A stretch of DNA of 64,000 nt from Lachnospiraceae bacterium JC7 (GTDB taxonomy: Bacteria; Bacillota; Clostridia; Lachnospirales; Lachnospiraceae): NCBI GenBank assembly GCA_000513555.1, contig ALYD01000014.1, positions 27,286 to 91,285 on the forward strand. The letters run 5' to 3'. A program made the translations under genes and the position numbers. Of the stretch, positions 33,241 through 43,187 are shown in pieces. Below the pieces are notes generated by a model. The model was given only the letters and a program-made list of their open reading frames with translations, was not told where the DNA came from and ran no database searches. Within the stretch, counting starts at the first letter, position 1; every line of letters starts with the position of its first letter.

Positions 33241-34596
33241 TCACCTGCAAAACAGCTTATCGCATACAACTGCACCGCTGTCTCTCAGTTTCACCGTCAT
33301 CCTCACAACAGGCACAGCCTGTTCAGAAATGACTGTCCCTGGAGCCATGGCTTCGCCGTCCATATCGTAATCTGCCCTGTCCTGAACTTCCGGGGCATCG
33401 ATGCTTTGAACCCGGGTTACATTCAGTCTGCTTCCATGAAGCTTATACAGCATCTCACAGACCTCATCCGGCTCATAGTCACCTGTTACCGTCATTTCAG
33501 TTTCAAACTCGGGATAAGCCGCAAACATAAGGCAGGTCTTGAAATCCGTCTGCAGAAGCATGTCCGCATTAAGCGCCGGAATGTAGACATTGGCATAATC
33601 ATCGTTCCAGTTACTGTAGGCTGCCTCCTCACGCTTATCTCTGAAACCATAGTACTGCTGCAGAAGCTTTCCGAGATACATGGTCACCTTAAATGCACCT
33701 ACGGCATTCAGATGGGCATTGGCATCCACAAGATCCGTGTCCCAGTTCACGACAACTGAACTTAGCATCTCATCCTTATCCGTACCCTTCATAAGATCAA
33801 TGACTCTGACCCCCATCTCTTCGGCAAGCTTCATCACTCTGTTTTCCGCCATCTGATTTTCGACGCAGGCAGGATACGGTACTCTCATGAAGCAGACCTC
33901 AACCCCCGCATCGCGACAGGCAGTCACAAAATCTCTTATGTAAGTGTCGGCGCCTTCAGAGCCCTCCATGGTGTCTCCGGGCTTCACCCGCTCGATAGCA
34001 TTGGGAACCGCAACACCATATCTTATCTCCGAACCGCTGTAGGAGTTAAAAAATCCTGAATCAAATGCAGCCTTGGCAGACTCTTCCGTCACCTCGTCCC
34101 ATCTGCTGTGATAAACAGAAAAAGGGAAGAAAAGCTCAGCCTTGGCCGCAGTACTTCTGTCCTTAAGCAGGTCCTGCACCGCCATGAACTTGGTGATACT
34201 CATAGGATATGCATCCATGGAGTAGTGCATGAAGCTGATATCCATATATGGCTGGTCATGAGCATACATATCGTAAATATCAAGTATCGCAAGCCTGGGC
34301 TTATGATACTTCAGGGACTGCCTGAGAACCCAGTATGACATGCCGAGGGAGGCTGCGTGACCTCCCAGATTGAAACTGGTGATTCCGTAATTCTTCCAGA
34401 GCTCCATGGGCTGTATGCCGCTCAGAACATGACTGGAGCCGTAAAAGACCACATCGTATTCATTGGGCTCTGCAAAGAACTTCACATATTTTCTTTGACT
34501 CACGCCGCGAGTCGTAAGTTTGTCTCCCACATAAATCCCGCCTGTCACCATGACGAGGATCAGAAGCACAGAGACTATTCTTTTCCAAATTTTCAT
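33241..34596 (-). CDS. SGNH-like (DltD/AlgX-type) acyl-transfer accessory protein
   Basis: 451 residues: an N-terminal membrane anchor (about 5-25) and an extracytoplasmic domain with the SGNH-type start VVFYGSSHVLSGIQP (Ser nucleophile in GSSH), a later NLGGHAAS block and a C-terminal NAHLNAVGAFKVT. The following about 110 residues form a beta-rich extension. Situated directly downstream of the MBOAT gene, it probably cooperates in O-acylation of a cell-envelope polymer, as SGNH/DltD-like partners do. The acceptor polymer is unknown. The ribosome binding site is weak. Confidence 0.72.
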   Translation of the reverse strand: MKIWKRIVSVLLILVMVTGGIYVGDKLTTRGVSQRKYVKFFAEPNEYDVVFYGSSHVLSGIQPMELWKNYGITSFNLGGHAASLGMSYWVLRQSLKYHKPRLAILDIYDMYAHDQPYMDISFMHYSMDAYPMSITKFMAVQDLLKDRSTAAKAELFFPFSVYHSRWDEVTEESAKAAFDSGFFNSYSGSEIRYGVAVPNAIERVKPGDTMEGSEGADTYIRDFVTACRDAGVEVCFMRVPYPACVENQMAENRVMKLAEEMGVRVIDLMKGTDKDEMLSSVVVNWDTDLVDANAHLNAVGAFKVTMYLGKLLQQYYGFRDKREEAAYSNWNDDYANVYIPALNADMLLQTDFKTCLMFAAYPEFETEMTVTGDYEPDEVCEMLYKLHGSRLNVTRVQSIDAPEVQDRADYDMDGEAMAPGTVISEQAVPVVRMTVKLRDSGAVVCDKLFCR

Positions 34597-34626
34597 TAAT
34601 TTTTCTCACAAATCAAACTTGTACGA

Positions 34627-34658
34627 TTCCTGACCTATTAGATATGCAGTCAGGAAAT
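34627..34658. repeat. Inverted repeat between the MBOAT and SGNH genes
   Basis: TTCCTGAC/GTCAGGAA, 8-bp stem with a loop of about 16 nt and no T-run; it may process or stabilise the shared transcript. Confidence 0.4.
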
Positions 34659-34714
34659 CCAGGATACATATTCTGTACATCCATTCAAAGCCCCATCATT
34701 GATCACACTTCAAT

Positions 34715-36586
34715 TCAGTACTGGAAGTATATGAAGCTTGAAGCATCGTAGGAATTGCCCCAGATTCCGAAGACAAGGATCACCAGGATAGAAACTGCAA
34801 TGATGAACTCCCTGAGAAACATTGGCCTCTGAAGTATCCATTTGCGAATGTTTCCGCCGTGATACTTCACATAATCGCTGAGGAAAAGTATGGCTATACA
34901 GATCATGAGAAGCCAGAAGTTCCTCTCATTTAGTCCAAGCTCGTAGATCCCGGACAGACTGATCTCGCTGAATCCGAAATTATTCTTCACCCTTTCTATC
35001 ATCATGAGAGCATCCCTGAGTCCCGCTGCTCTGAAGAAAAGCCATGCAAAATCTATGAGAACAAAGGTTATCAGTATCCTTATGAGCTTAAGGATGCTCA
35101 TCTTCACGCTTCTGAAGCTGAGCTCTCCTTCTCCGATTCTGATGCCGAAGACGCCTGTTCTTAAGTGTCCTCTTTTTGCCTCCTCAGTCTGCCATGCCGC
35201 AAGGCCTGAAGAAACTCTGAGAGATGCCCTGATATCTTCATCTGAATAGCCGCTCTCACTGTCCTCTTCATCACTTCTCCGCTTTTTACTGAGTGCTTTC
35301 TTCTCCCACGGAGTCACCACATCGGTAGTAGGCTCAATGGAAGAATAGATCTTCATACTGCCGGCCATGGCCGGATTCTTCTTCAGACTGAGAACATTTT
35401 TATCAAATCCGAATATCCTAAGAAGCAGAGTTCTTACAGGAGTGAGTATACCGCCTATGATCTGGTAAAGACCGTTAAGTCCTCCCCACACAACATAGCT
35501 CCACTGGCTTCCATGCCATAGTCCGCTGACAACGAAAACCACCATGACATTAAAATACCGTCTCAGGAAATTACAGCGGCTTCCGCCTAAAGGGAAATAA
35601 AGATAATCTCTGAACCAGCCGGATAACGAAATATGCCAGCGTCTCCAGAAATCCTGAACAGAAACACTGAAATACGGACAGTCAAAATTCTCCATGAAAG
35701 CTACGCCCAGCATATTGGCAGCGCCTGTAGCTATGATGGAATAACCGCAGAAATCACAGTATATCTCAAAAGCATAGATCACCGTTGCCAGAACTATGGC
35801 CCAACCGTAAAGCTCATGATAGTTCTGATATACGAAATTTACAAGTATTGCGGCTCTGTCTGCTATGACAAGCTTAAGGAAAAAGCCCCATAGCATCAGC
35901 ATGAAACCTGAGCACACTCTATTCCAGTCAAATTCCCGGGTTCTTGAGTACTGCGGCATGAGTGAAGGTGCCCTGCCGATTGGGCCTGCAAGAATTGACG
36001 GAAAGAAACTCACAAAGAGAGCATATCTGAGAAAATTCTTCTCTGAAGGAATCTCTTCCCTGTAAACATCTATAAGATAACCTGCCGCCTGAAAAGTAAA
36101 AAACGAAATACCTACGGGCATTACGATGTCAAAATGATCGAATTCTACGAAAAGCCCTATACGCTCAAGGAGCTTCACCATATTGACCGCAAGAAAATCC
36201 GTATATTTATAAAAGCATAAAAGTCCGAATATAATGCAAAGGGTCAGTGTAAGCACCGCCCTCTGCTTTTTCTCTCTGCCGGACACCGCTTTTATTTCAA
36301 TGTTTCTGCGGCTCCTGCTCACCTTGGAATAAAAGTCTGCCGAAATCCTGCCGTCCTCATCAGGATTTCCCCATGTGGCATGGGAATCCTTACCTATGAT
36401 AAGACCTGCAATATATGTGAGAACAGTGACGCCCAACAGCAGAAGTCCGTATCTCGGGTTCCAGCTCATATAGAACCAGTAGCTCGAAAGAAGCAGCCAG
36501 AAATTCTGAAGGAACTTAGGAACCACATAATACACTAAAAGCACTATCGGGAAGAACACAAGAAATCCCAAAGAATTAAAAATCAT
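34715..36586 (-). CDS. MBOAT-family membrane O-acyltransferase (AlgI/DltB-like)
   Basis: 623-residue polytopic protein. It starts with the typical MIFNSLGFLVFFPIVLLVYY and contains GISFFTFQAAGYLIDVYRE, the DFWRRWHISLSGWFRDYLYFPLGG block and the catalytic-His region SGLWHGSQWSYVVWG. About 100 residues (about 395-500) of charged, Ser/Glu-rich sequence are inserted before the last helices, and about 35 extra residues sit near residue 75; both make it longer than the about 470-residue norm. With the SGNH gene it forms an envelope O-acylation pair. ATG follows AGAGGAG. Confidence 0.88.
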   Translation of the reverse strand: MIFNSLGFLVFFPIVLLVYYVVPKFLQNFWLLLSSYWFYMSWNPRYGLLLLGVTVLTYIAGLIIGKDSHATWGNPDEDGRISADFYSKVSRSRRNIEIKAVSGREKKQRAVLTLTLCIIFGLLCFYKYTDFLAVNMVKLLERIGLFVEFDHFDIVMPVGISFFTFQAAGYLIDVYREEIPSEKNFLRYALFVSFFPSILAGPIGRAPSLMPQYSRTREFDWNRVCSGFMLMLWGFFLKLVIADRAAILVNFVYQNYHELYGWAIVLATVIYAFEIYCDFCGYSIIATGAANMLGVAFMENFDCPYFSVSVQDFWRRWHISLSGWFRDYLYFPLGGSRCNFLRRYFNVMVVFVVSGLWHGSQWSYVVWGGLNGLYQIIGGILTPVRTLLLRIFGFDKNVLSLKKNPAMAGSMKIYSSIEPTTDVVTPWEKKALSKKRRSDEEDSESGYSDEDIRASLRVSSGLAAWQTEEAKRGHLRTGVFGIRIGEGELSFRSVKMSILKLIRILITFVLIDFAWLFFRAAGLRDALMMIERVKNNFGFSEISLSGIYELGLNERNFWLLMICIAILFLSDYVKYHGGNIRKWILQRPMFLREFIIAVSILVILVFGIWGNSYDASSFIYFQY

Positions 36587-36608
36587 AAATACTCCTCTTG
36601 AAGTCCTT

Positions 36609-38624
36609 TCACTCTGTCTTTCCTTCCAGAATCTTTATGAAGTCCTCTTCAGTCACTATAGGAACTCCCAGTTCCTTTGCCTTCTTATTCTTACCGGAAG
36701 TCGAAGTGATATCATTGTTCACAAGATAAGCTGTCTTTGCAGAAACGGAGCCTGCTGCTCTTCCTCCCGCACGCTCTATAAGCTCCTGAAGCTCCTTACG
36801 ATTTGTGAAGTGGTTGAGACTTCCTGTGATAACCACGGACATACCTTCCAGAGTCTTCGGAACGTCATCCGAAACCTCCTGTTTTCTGATATCAAGTTCC
36901 TGTAGAAGTCCCGTAAGCTCAGACATCTTCGCATCATCCTTGAAGTACTTGACTATATTCTCCGCAAGGACCTGACCGATTCCATCGATCTCAAGGAGCA
37001 CTTCCACATCCGCAGCTTTCAGTTTTTCAATGTCATCCGAAAAGTAACGGCACAGCATCTTGGCATTGGCGAGACCTATACCCGCTATTCCGAGACCGTA
37101 GATCAGTCTGTAGAGCTCTGTGTGGCTTGACTTCTCCGCCGCCTGAGTCAGATTCTCATAACTCTTCTCACCGAATCCATCCATAGCGATGATCTCGCTC
37201 CTGAATCTGTCCAGGTGGAAGATGTCACTGTACTTATGTATGTAACCGTGTCCTATGAATTTTTCCAATGTCTGCTCACTGAGTCCGTCAACATTCAGAG
37301 CATCACGACTCACGAACAGTGAGAAATTCTTCAGCTTCTTTGCAGGGCACTCAGGATTCGAACAGTATAGAAACTTTGCTTCATTCTCTGACTTTATTTC
37401 AGTCTCATGTCCGCAGGCAGGGCACATCTTTGCAGGCTGCAGATTTCCTGACCTTGTGAGATTGTCCGCGATCTGCGGGATGATCATGTTGGCCTTATAT
37501 ACCGTGATCCTGTCTCCGATCCCCAGCTCCATATCCTCACAATAGGAAATATTGTGAAGGCTCGCTCTGGTGACTGTCGTACCCTCCAGCTCCACCGGAT
37601 CGAAGATGGCCACAGGATTAATGAGGCCTGTACGGCTTGGTGACCACTCAACTTCACGGAGTGTGGTTTCTGCCTGCTCATCGCTCCACTTGAAGGCAAT
37701 GGCATTTCTCGGGAACTTGGCTGTTCTTCCGAGGCTTATTCCGTAGGCTATATCATCATAGATAAGCACCAGTCCGTCTGACGGAAAGTCATTGGTCTTT
37801 ATTTCCTCGGAAAACCACTTGACGGTTTCCTCTATGTTATCTTTATCCACACGCCTATAATCAACCGTATCAAAGCCCTGGGCCTTCATGAACAGGTACT
37901 GGGCCTCCACGGAGTTGGAGAAATCCACAGATTCCCCATTTTCATCCACGGCGCTCACCAGTGCAAATGCCATGAGATTCACATGACGGGATTTTGTAAC
38001 ATTGGCATCCAGCTGACGTACGGATCCGGAACAGAGATTTCTGGGGTTCTTGTACTTCGCATCCGCATCTGAGATGGAGTCGTTGATCCTTTGGAACTCC
38101 GAATAGGTAATAATGGCCTCACCTCTCAGTACCATCTCGCCTTTGAAGCCTATCTTTGTAGGAACGTTGTCAAAGGCCATGGCATTCTGAGTAATGACCT
38201 CACCTACCTCTCCGTTTCCTCTTGTGACAGCCTTCTGAAGCGCCCCGTCCTTATATGTGAGCACAACTGTGAGGCCGTCCATCTTCCAGCTGAGAAGACC
38301 TTCCTTGTCTCCAAGCCATGCCGCAAGATCCTCCACAGACTTTGTCTTGTCAAGAGAGAGCATAGGACTCTTGTGGTGTTCCTTGGGAAGCTCGGAAAGC
38401 ACTTCAAAACCGACTCTCTGTGTAGGTGAACCGCTGAGTACCACTCCGGTCTTCTCTTCAAGAGCCTCCAGCTCATCATAGAGACGGTCATACTCGAAAT
38501 TGGACATGATCTCATTGCCCTCTACGTAGTAGACTCTGGCAGCCTCATTGAGAGTCTTCACCAGTTCCTTCATACGAGCTGTATCACTATTCTGATTTTC
38601 ATTCTGCTGATTTACTTCAGCCAT
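36609..38624 (-). CDS. ligA: NAD-dependent DNA ligase
   Basis: Seals nicks in replication and repair using NAD+. The N-terminal Ia region is followed by the adenylation domain with active-site Lys114 in WKMDGL, then the OB fold, a four-Cys zinc finger (CPACGHE...CSNPECPAK), helix-hairpin-helix repeats and a C-terminal BRCT domain (LEGMSVVITGSLNHFTNR). 671 residues, full length. The active-site context KMDG replaces the usual KLDG. ATG follows AGAGGTG; it lies 22 nt upstream of the MBOAT gene. Confidence 0.97.
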   Translation of the reverse strand: MAEVNQQNENQNSDTARMKELVKTLNEAARVYYVEGNEIMSNFEYDRLYDELEALEEKTGVVLSGSPTQRVGFEVLSELPKEHHKSPMLSLDKTKSVEDLAAWLGDKEGLLSWKMDGLTVVLTYKDGALQKAVTRGNGEVGEVITQNAMAFDNVPTKIGFKGEMVLRGEAIITYSEFQRINDSISDADAKYKNPRNLCSGSVRQLDANVTKSRHVNLMAFALVSAVDENGESVDFSNSVEAQYLFMKAQGFDTVDYRRVDKDNIEETVKWFSEEIKTNDFPSDGLVLIYDDIAYGISLGRTAKFPRNAIAFKWSDEQAETTLREVEWSPSRTGLINPVAIFDPVELEGTTVTRASLHNISYCEDMELGIGDRITVYKANMIIPQIADNLTRSGNLQPAKMCPACGHETEIKSENEAKFLYCSNPECPAKKLKNFSLFVSRDALNVDGLSEQTLEKFIGHGYIHKYSDIFHLDRFRSEIIAMDGFGEKSYENLTQAAEKSSHTELYRLIYGLGIAGIGLANAKMLCRYFSDDIEKLKAADVEVLLEIDGIGQVLAENIVKYFKDDAKMSELTGLLQELDIRKQEVSDDVPKTLEGMSVVITGSLNHFTNRKELQELIERAGGRAAGSVSAKTAYLVNNDITSTSGKNKKAKELGVPIVTEEDFIKILEGKTE

Positions 38625-38794
38625 ACTTCACCTCTGAATATTCCACATAAAGATATATCTAACTCTTTTAGCAGAATTAGTTTCTGATATTAATGTAATA
38701 ATACGATCTGTCACGCCTGACTTATGTGTTAGCCCACCTCAAACTGTCATGCGGCATTTCTGTATTTAATTTCAGCTTTTGAAACTGATTCGAT

Positions 38795-39628
38795 TTACAG
38801 GTTTTCGGGATCCTCAGTAAGCTCACTCAGCTCTATCTCTCTGTACTGTCCCGGCTTAAGACCGCGAAGAGTTAGATCCATGATCCTTATTCTCTTAAGC
38901 TTCTTAACGTTGTATCCATGAGCCGCACACATTCTTCTGATCTGGCGGTTAAGTCCCTGAGTGATAACTATATGAAACTCATGCTGTCTTCTGTTCGGTG
39001 ACAATGTCATATCCTGCCATACCTCACAGGGACGTGTGGTTACGTCAAGCTCTTTGAGATATACTCCGTCAGCCAGCTTATCAAGAAACTCCTTAGTGAG
39101 AACCTTGTCTGTGGTGACAACATATTCCTTCTCATGATAATTTCTGGCACGGTTGATACGATTCACCAGATCTCCCTGATTGGTGAGAAGTATGAGGCCC
39201 TCGGACTCTTTATCCAGTCTTCCGATAGGATAGACCCTGCAATGATACTTTATGGCATCAATTATATTCGGAGCCCTGTCCTTGTCCGATGTAGTACAGA
39301 CTATTCCACGGGGCTTATAGTATGCAAGAAGAACAGGTTCCGGCTTGTCATAGTCCATACCGTCTCTGGAAATCTGTTCTCCATATCTCTGACTCATTTT
39401 TTTTGATTCGGTTTCCAGAAGATATCGTTCCTCAGGATTCTTCGCATTGGCCTTAAGAGCATGGGGATTTACGCATGTTCCATCCAGCTCGATGGAATCC
39501 GCTTCTGTCACCTGCTGTCCCATCTCCACGGGTTTACCGTTAACAGTTATGCGTCCTGCTTCCACCAGACGGTCCGCCTCACGCCGGGAGCATACACCAA
39601 GCTCCGATAATCTTTTATTAATTCTCAT
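38795..39628 (-). CDS. rRNA pseudouridine synthase, RsuA/RluB/RluF family
   Basis: 277 residues. N-terminal S4 RNA-binding domain (RINKRLSELGVCSRREADRLVEAG) and catalytic domain with GRLDKESEGLILLTNQGD (catalytic Asp in RLD) and the late GLNRQIRRMCAAHGYNVKKLKRIRI. A spacer of about 40 residues between S4 and the catalytic domain is longer than in RsuA. The pattern is closest to RluF/RluB (23S rRNA), but the target base cannot be told. ATG follows TAGGA. Confidence 0.88.
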   Translation of the reverse strand: MRINKRLSELGVCSRREADRLVEAGRITVNGKPVEMGQQVTEADSIELDGTCVNPHALKANAKNPEERYLLETESKKMSQRYGEQISRDGMDYDKPEPVLLAYYKPRGIVCTTSDKDRAPNIIDAIKYHCRVYPIGRLDKESEGLILLTNQGDLVNRINRARNYHEKEYVVTTDKVLTKEFLDKLADGVYLKELDVTTRPCEVWQDMTLSPNRRQHEFHIVITQGLNRQIRRMCAAHGYNVKKLKRIRIMDLTLRGLKPGQYREIELSELTEDPENL

Positions 39629-39696
39629 TTCTATTTCCTAACTTTATTTAGAAAGTCCAAGCATCTGCTGTTCTGACTGACATTTTCCTGTATAAG

Positions 39697-40776
39697 TCAG
39701 TTCTCTATCCCCGGAATCAGTTCTTCCGAAAGTTTCATGTCATTCTTAAAATCCGCGAAGAAGCATGCATCTCCGAAGCTGAAGAAACGATATTTCTCTC
39801 TGACAGCCGCGTTGTAAGCATTGAGCACATGCTCCCTTCCGGCAAATGCAGACACCAGCATCACGAGGGTAGACTCCGGAAGATGGAAGTTCGTGATGAG
39901 CGCATCCATGCACTTGAATTTATAACCAGGATAGATAAAGATGCTTGTCCAGCCTGATGTTGCAGGGATCGTACCGTCAGGAAGTGCAGCAGACTCTATG
40001 GTTCTGCAGGAGGTCGTTCCTGTACAGATAACTCTTCCGCCCTCTGCATGAGTCCTGTTGATCTTGTCGGCCTCAGACTGTTCGATGATGTAGAACTCAC
40101 TATGCATGTGATGTTCCTCGATCTTGTCGGCCTTAACAGGTCTGAAGGTTCCGAGACCTACATGAAGTGTTACATGAGCGATCTCAACGCCCTTATCCTG
40201 AACTGCCTGAAGAAGCTCCTTGGTCCAGTGAAGGCCTGCAGTAGGAGCTGCGGCTGAACCGTCATTTTTAGCGTATACCGTATTGTATCTTTCCCTCTCC
40301 TTCAGCTGATGATGGATATAAGGAGGAATAGGCATCTCCCCCAGCTTGTCCAGAACCTCTTCCCAGATACCCTCGAACTCAAAACGGATGATACGGTTTC
40401 CGTCATCTATAGTATCGATGACTTCACCCTTTAAGAGTCCTTCACCGAAGCTTACTCTCGCTCCGTTTCTCATTTTCTTTCCCGGCTTAACGAGACACTC
40501 CCAATCAGTTGCCGACTTTCTCTGCAAAAGCAGTACCTCTATGTGAGCTCCGGTCTCTTCCTTGACGCCATGAAGTCTTGCAGGGATAACCTTGGTATCA
40601 TTGATAACCAGGCAATCTCCTTTGTGAAGATAGTCAATGATATCGTAAAAATGCTTATGCTCGATGTTTCCTGTGCTCTTATCCACAAGAAGAAGTCTCG
40701 AATCGGAACGCTTCTCCAGTGGATCCTGTGCTATAAGCTCTTCCGGTAAGTCATAATAAAAATCTTTTGTTTCCAT
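39697..40776 (-). CDS. queA: S-adenosylmethionine:tRNA ribosyltransferase-isomerase
   Basis: Penultimate step of queuosine synthesis: transfers ribose from SAM to preQ1 in tRNA. Conserved start [24 protein letters not shown], the motif [37 protein letters not shown] and the C-terminal [18 protein letters not shown]. 359 residues. No other que genes are linked. Confidence 0.97.
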   Translation of the reverse strand: METKDFYYDLPEELIAQDPLEKRSDSRLLLVDKSTGNIEHKHFYDIIDYLHKGDCLVINDTKVIPARLHGVKEETGAHIEVLLLQRKSATDWECLVKPGKKMRNGARVSFGEGLLKGEVIDTIDDGNRIIRFEFEGIWEEVLDKLGEMPIPPYIHHQLKERERYNTVYAKNDGSAAAPTAGLHWTKELLQAVQDKGVEIAHVTLHVGLGTFRPVKADKIEEHHMHSEFYIIEQSEADKINRTHAEGGRVICTGTTSCRTIESAALPDGTIPATSGWTSIFIYPGYKFKCMDALITNFHLPESTLVMLVSAFAGREHVLNAYNAAVREKYRFFSFGDACFFADFKNDMKLSEELIPGIEN

Positions 40777-40923
40777 TGTATCTTATAAATCTCTACTTTC
40801 TATCTATATTTACAATTTATGATCCGTATTTCATCCGGGTAAGATGTCGGATCCATGTCATTAGTTTCCTTTGCCTCTTAGCAAATACTGTTTATTATAT
40901 ACTACTTATCATTTTGTTTCCAT

Positions 40924-40955
40924 AAAAATCCCCATCTGCATCACTGCAAATGGGG
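40924..40955 (-). terminator. Terminator after the gene at 41004-41936
   Basis: Stem CCCCAT/ATGGGG with inner TGCA/TGCA, followed by ATTTTTATGG on the minus strand. Confidence 0.8.
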
Positions 40956-41003
40956 TTATGACTTACTATATTATTTTAATCCTCAAACCGGAAGCTACCT
41001 GGC

Positions 41004-41936
41004 TTAATTAGGAACAGCACTTTCCTCCGTATTTTCCGAAGTGGTTTCTGCTACTGTTACATCATTTCCATCAACCTTGATCAGTGAAACCTGACTGTCT
41101 ATATTCTCCTGACTGTCAGTATAGATACGCCCGCTCTGGAATGCATCATATATTACCGCAAGACGTTCATCACTCGAAATAGCCTGAAGAAGTTTTGAAT
41201 TATTGCTGTTGATAAGTTCCCTGACCTCTTCATGGTCTGTCACATATTCATTGACAAACTTTGTCTGCTCGGAAGTCAGATTCTCAATGATCTCAAACTG
41301 ATTAGCATCATTGACCTTTACGTAGCAGTACATGATTCCCGGTGCAGCCGTATCAACTCTTCTGAACTTAACATCGTAAGTCACAAATACAAGTTTCGAA
41401 TTTTCTTCAAGCGCATTCACTGCGAACTGCTTAATGTTATTGTAAGCCTCGATATATCCTGCCTGTGTCTGCAGCTGAGTCTGAAGGAGTGTCTTCTGCT
41501 CCTCGGTCTGATTTGTAACTCCTGTTAATGTATAGAGCTTATCAACATCCGCCTGAAGTCGTGCATCGAAATACTGCTGGAAGAATGAGGTCAGATACTC
41601 GTCATAATACTCCCTCACTATGGTCGGATCTTCAGTTTCCTTCTCTGTTTCTGTCTCCAAAGGAGCCTGTGTTTCAACCACTACCGTTTCAGTCACCGGT
41701 GCCGCTGTCTCTATCATCTCTTCAGGCTCCTTATCCAGAACCACTATGATGATCATCAAAATGATAATTATGACAGGAATAGTGAGCAGCCCTCTCAGCT
41801 CATCAAAATTCAGGTTCCCTGTCTTTCTCATGGCTGTCTGACGACGGCCAACTCTTCTACGCTCCATGACCTCTTCGACAGGCGGCTCTTTCAGTGCCTT
41901 ATTTACGTCATCAAGGTCTCTAAGCTTTTTATCCAT
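41004..41936 (-). CDS. Membrane-anchored extracytoplasmic protein of unknown function
   Basis: 310 residues. A charged cytoplasmic segment (1-48) leads to one strongly hydrophobic helix (about 49-67, LLTIPVIIIILMIIIVVL), then a T/E/V-rich linker (about 68-105) and a mostly helical extracytoplasmic domain (about 106-290) that I do not recognise. Its ATG overlaps the end of the FN3/CW-repeat gene by 8 nt, so the two are translationally coupled. This suggests they act together at the cell surface. A terminator follows. Confidence 0.75.
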   Translation of the reverse strand: MDKKLRDLDDVNKALKEPPVEEVMERRRVGRRQTAMRKTGNLNFDELRGLLTIPVIIIILMIIIVVLDKEPEEMIETAAPVTETVVVETQAPLETETEKETEDPTIVREYYDEYLTSFFQQYFDARLQADVDKLYTLTGVTNQTEEQKTLLQTQLQTQAGYIEAYNNIKQFAVNALEENSKLVFVTYDVKFRRVDTAAPGIMYCYVKVNDANQFEIIENLTSEQTKFVNEYVTDHEEVRELINSNNSKLLQAISSDERLAVIYDAFQSGRIYTDSQENIDSQVSLIKVDGNDVTVAETTSENTEESAVPN

Positions 41937-42933
41937 TAGTTAATGCTCCATCTGCTCCATAATAGTATCCACCGACTATGGAATTTTCAACTCTTGCTCC
42001 ATTTCTGTCGATGTAATAGTACTTACCGTCTACAGTGATAAGTCCGGGTCCCTGAAGCTCTCCGCTTGAAGGACTGAAATAGTACCACTTGCCCAGAATC
42101 TGCTTCCAGCCCTTTGACATCTTGGCATCTGCCCCAACGTATCTCCAAGTCTGATTAGACTCAAGGACCCAGGTATTTACCTCAAGATATCCTGAAGGAT
42201 TAAAGTGATAGAAAGATCCGTCTATTTCCTTCCATGTGCTGACCGGATATGTTCCGTCTGCGTTCAGATACCACATACCGTTGTTCTCAAACTGCCATCC
42301 GTCATGTGCATAAGTATTGGCTGTAACCTTCATTGAATTAACAACACTTGATGAAGAACTGTAAACACCGTTTGTTGTAGGATTCATGGCATTGGGATCA
42401 CTCAATGTTGTGAGTCCTGTATTAGCGAGGCTCCCTGCTGTAGGTCCCCATGTCATGGTATTGTAGTTGGTTCCGTTACTGTTATAGGAAGAATTTCCGC
42501 CTGTATAATTCTCGGTATATATAACAGCGGGCTTTCCTGTTGTAACTGAACCGCCGCCTACATCTTCTGATTTAACAGTTACTGTTTCTGACTTTTCGGA
42601 CCAGCCATGCCATTTGTTATTCACATCACGTGCCCTGACTCTTGCATAGTAGTATCCCTTAGACGATACTGTGAACTCTGCCGTTGTCTCATCCGAACTT
42701 ACTGTTACTGTTTTATTGGATGAATCGTTTCCGTTTGTGGAAGAGGATTTCTTCATGAGCTGTACCTGATATTTGTCTACCCCGTCAAAATCCGCTTCAG
42801 ACCATGAGACCGTAATATCGGAACCACTCTGCTCGATACTTACACCTGTAGGTACGTCTCCTGCCAATGCTGACAATGTAAACGTCGCGGACATCATCGC
42901 TGCCATCACGAAAGCTCTGCTAAAGATCTTCAT
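41929..42933 (-). CDS. Secreted FN3 and choline-binding-type (CW) repeat protein
   Basis: 334 residues. Signal peptide ending ALAG (about residue 24), a fibronectin type III domain (about 27-120, VSWSEADFDGVDKYQVQL), a G/S/T/N-rich linker, and at least four CW-binding repeats at the C-terminus (GMWYLNADGTYPVSTW, GSFYHFNPSGYLEVNTW, KWYYFSP, KYYYIDRNG). The repeats fix proteins to the cell wall in related Firmicutes. No enzyme domain is seen. ATG follows GGGGGATCC. It is coupled to the downstream membrane protein. Confidence 0.85.
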   Translation of the reverse strand: MKIFSRAFVMAAMMSATFTLSALAGDVPTGVSIEQSGSDITVSWSEADFDGVDKYQVQLMKKSSSTNGNDSSNKTVTVSSDETTAEFTVSSKGYYYARVRARDVNNKWHGWSEKSETVTVKSEDVGGGSVTTGKPAVIYTENYTGGNSSYNSNGTNYNTMTWGPTAGSLANTGLTTLSDPNAMNPTTNGVYSSSSSVVNSMKVTANTYAHDGWQFENNGMWYLNADGTYPVSTWKEIDGSFYHFNPSGYLEVNTWVLESNQTWRYVGADAKMSKGWKQILGKWYYFSPSSGELQGPGLITVDGKYYYIDRNGARVENSIVGGYYYGADGALTNG

Positions 42934-43116
42934 AGGATCCCCCTTTTTATAAATATTGTAATGAATTTTTGTATTTCATATTTGATGCCATCCTTTTCAA
43001 GGCATAATCATACATCTATATTTTACAATATGCTTACTGAAGAAAAAAGTGTCAAAGAGCGCTGTTCTTTAACATATGCTTAGCATTTTATATCAATTTA
43101 ATGAAGATTGTCAGTA

Positions 43117-43152
43117 TAAAAAGAAGCACCGAGACTAATCTCAGTGCTTCTT
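43117..43152 (-). terminator. Terminator after tuf
   Basis: Stem GAAGCAC-x-GAGA / TCTC-x-GTGCTTC with a 4-nt loop, followed by TTTTT on the minus strand. It ends the str operon. Confidence 0.9.
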
Positions 43153-43187
43153 GTAACTATATCAAATCTGATCCGGAATAGTCAGAA

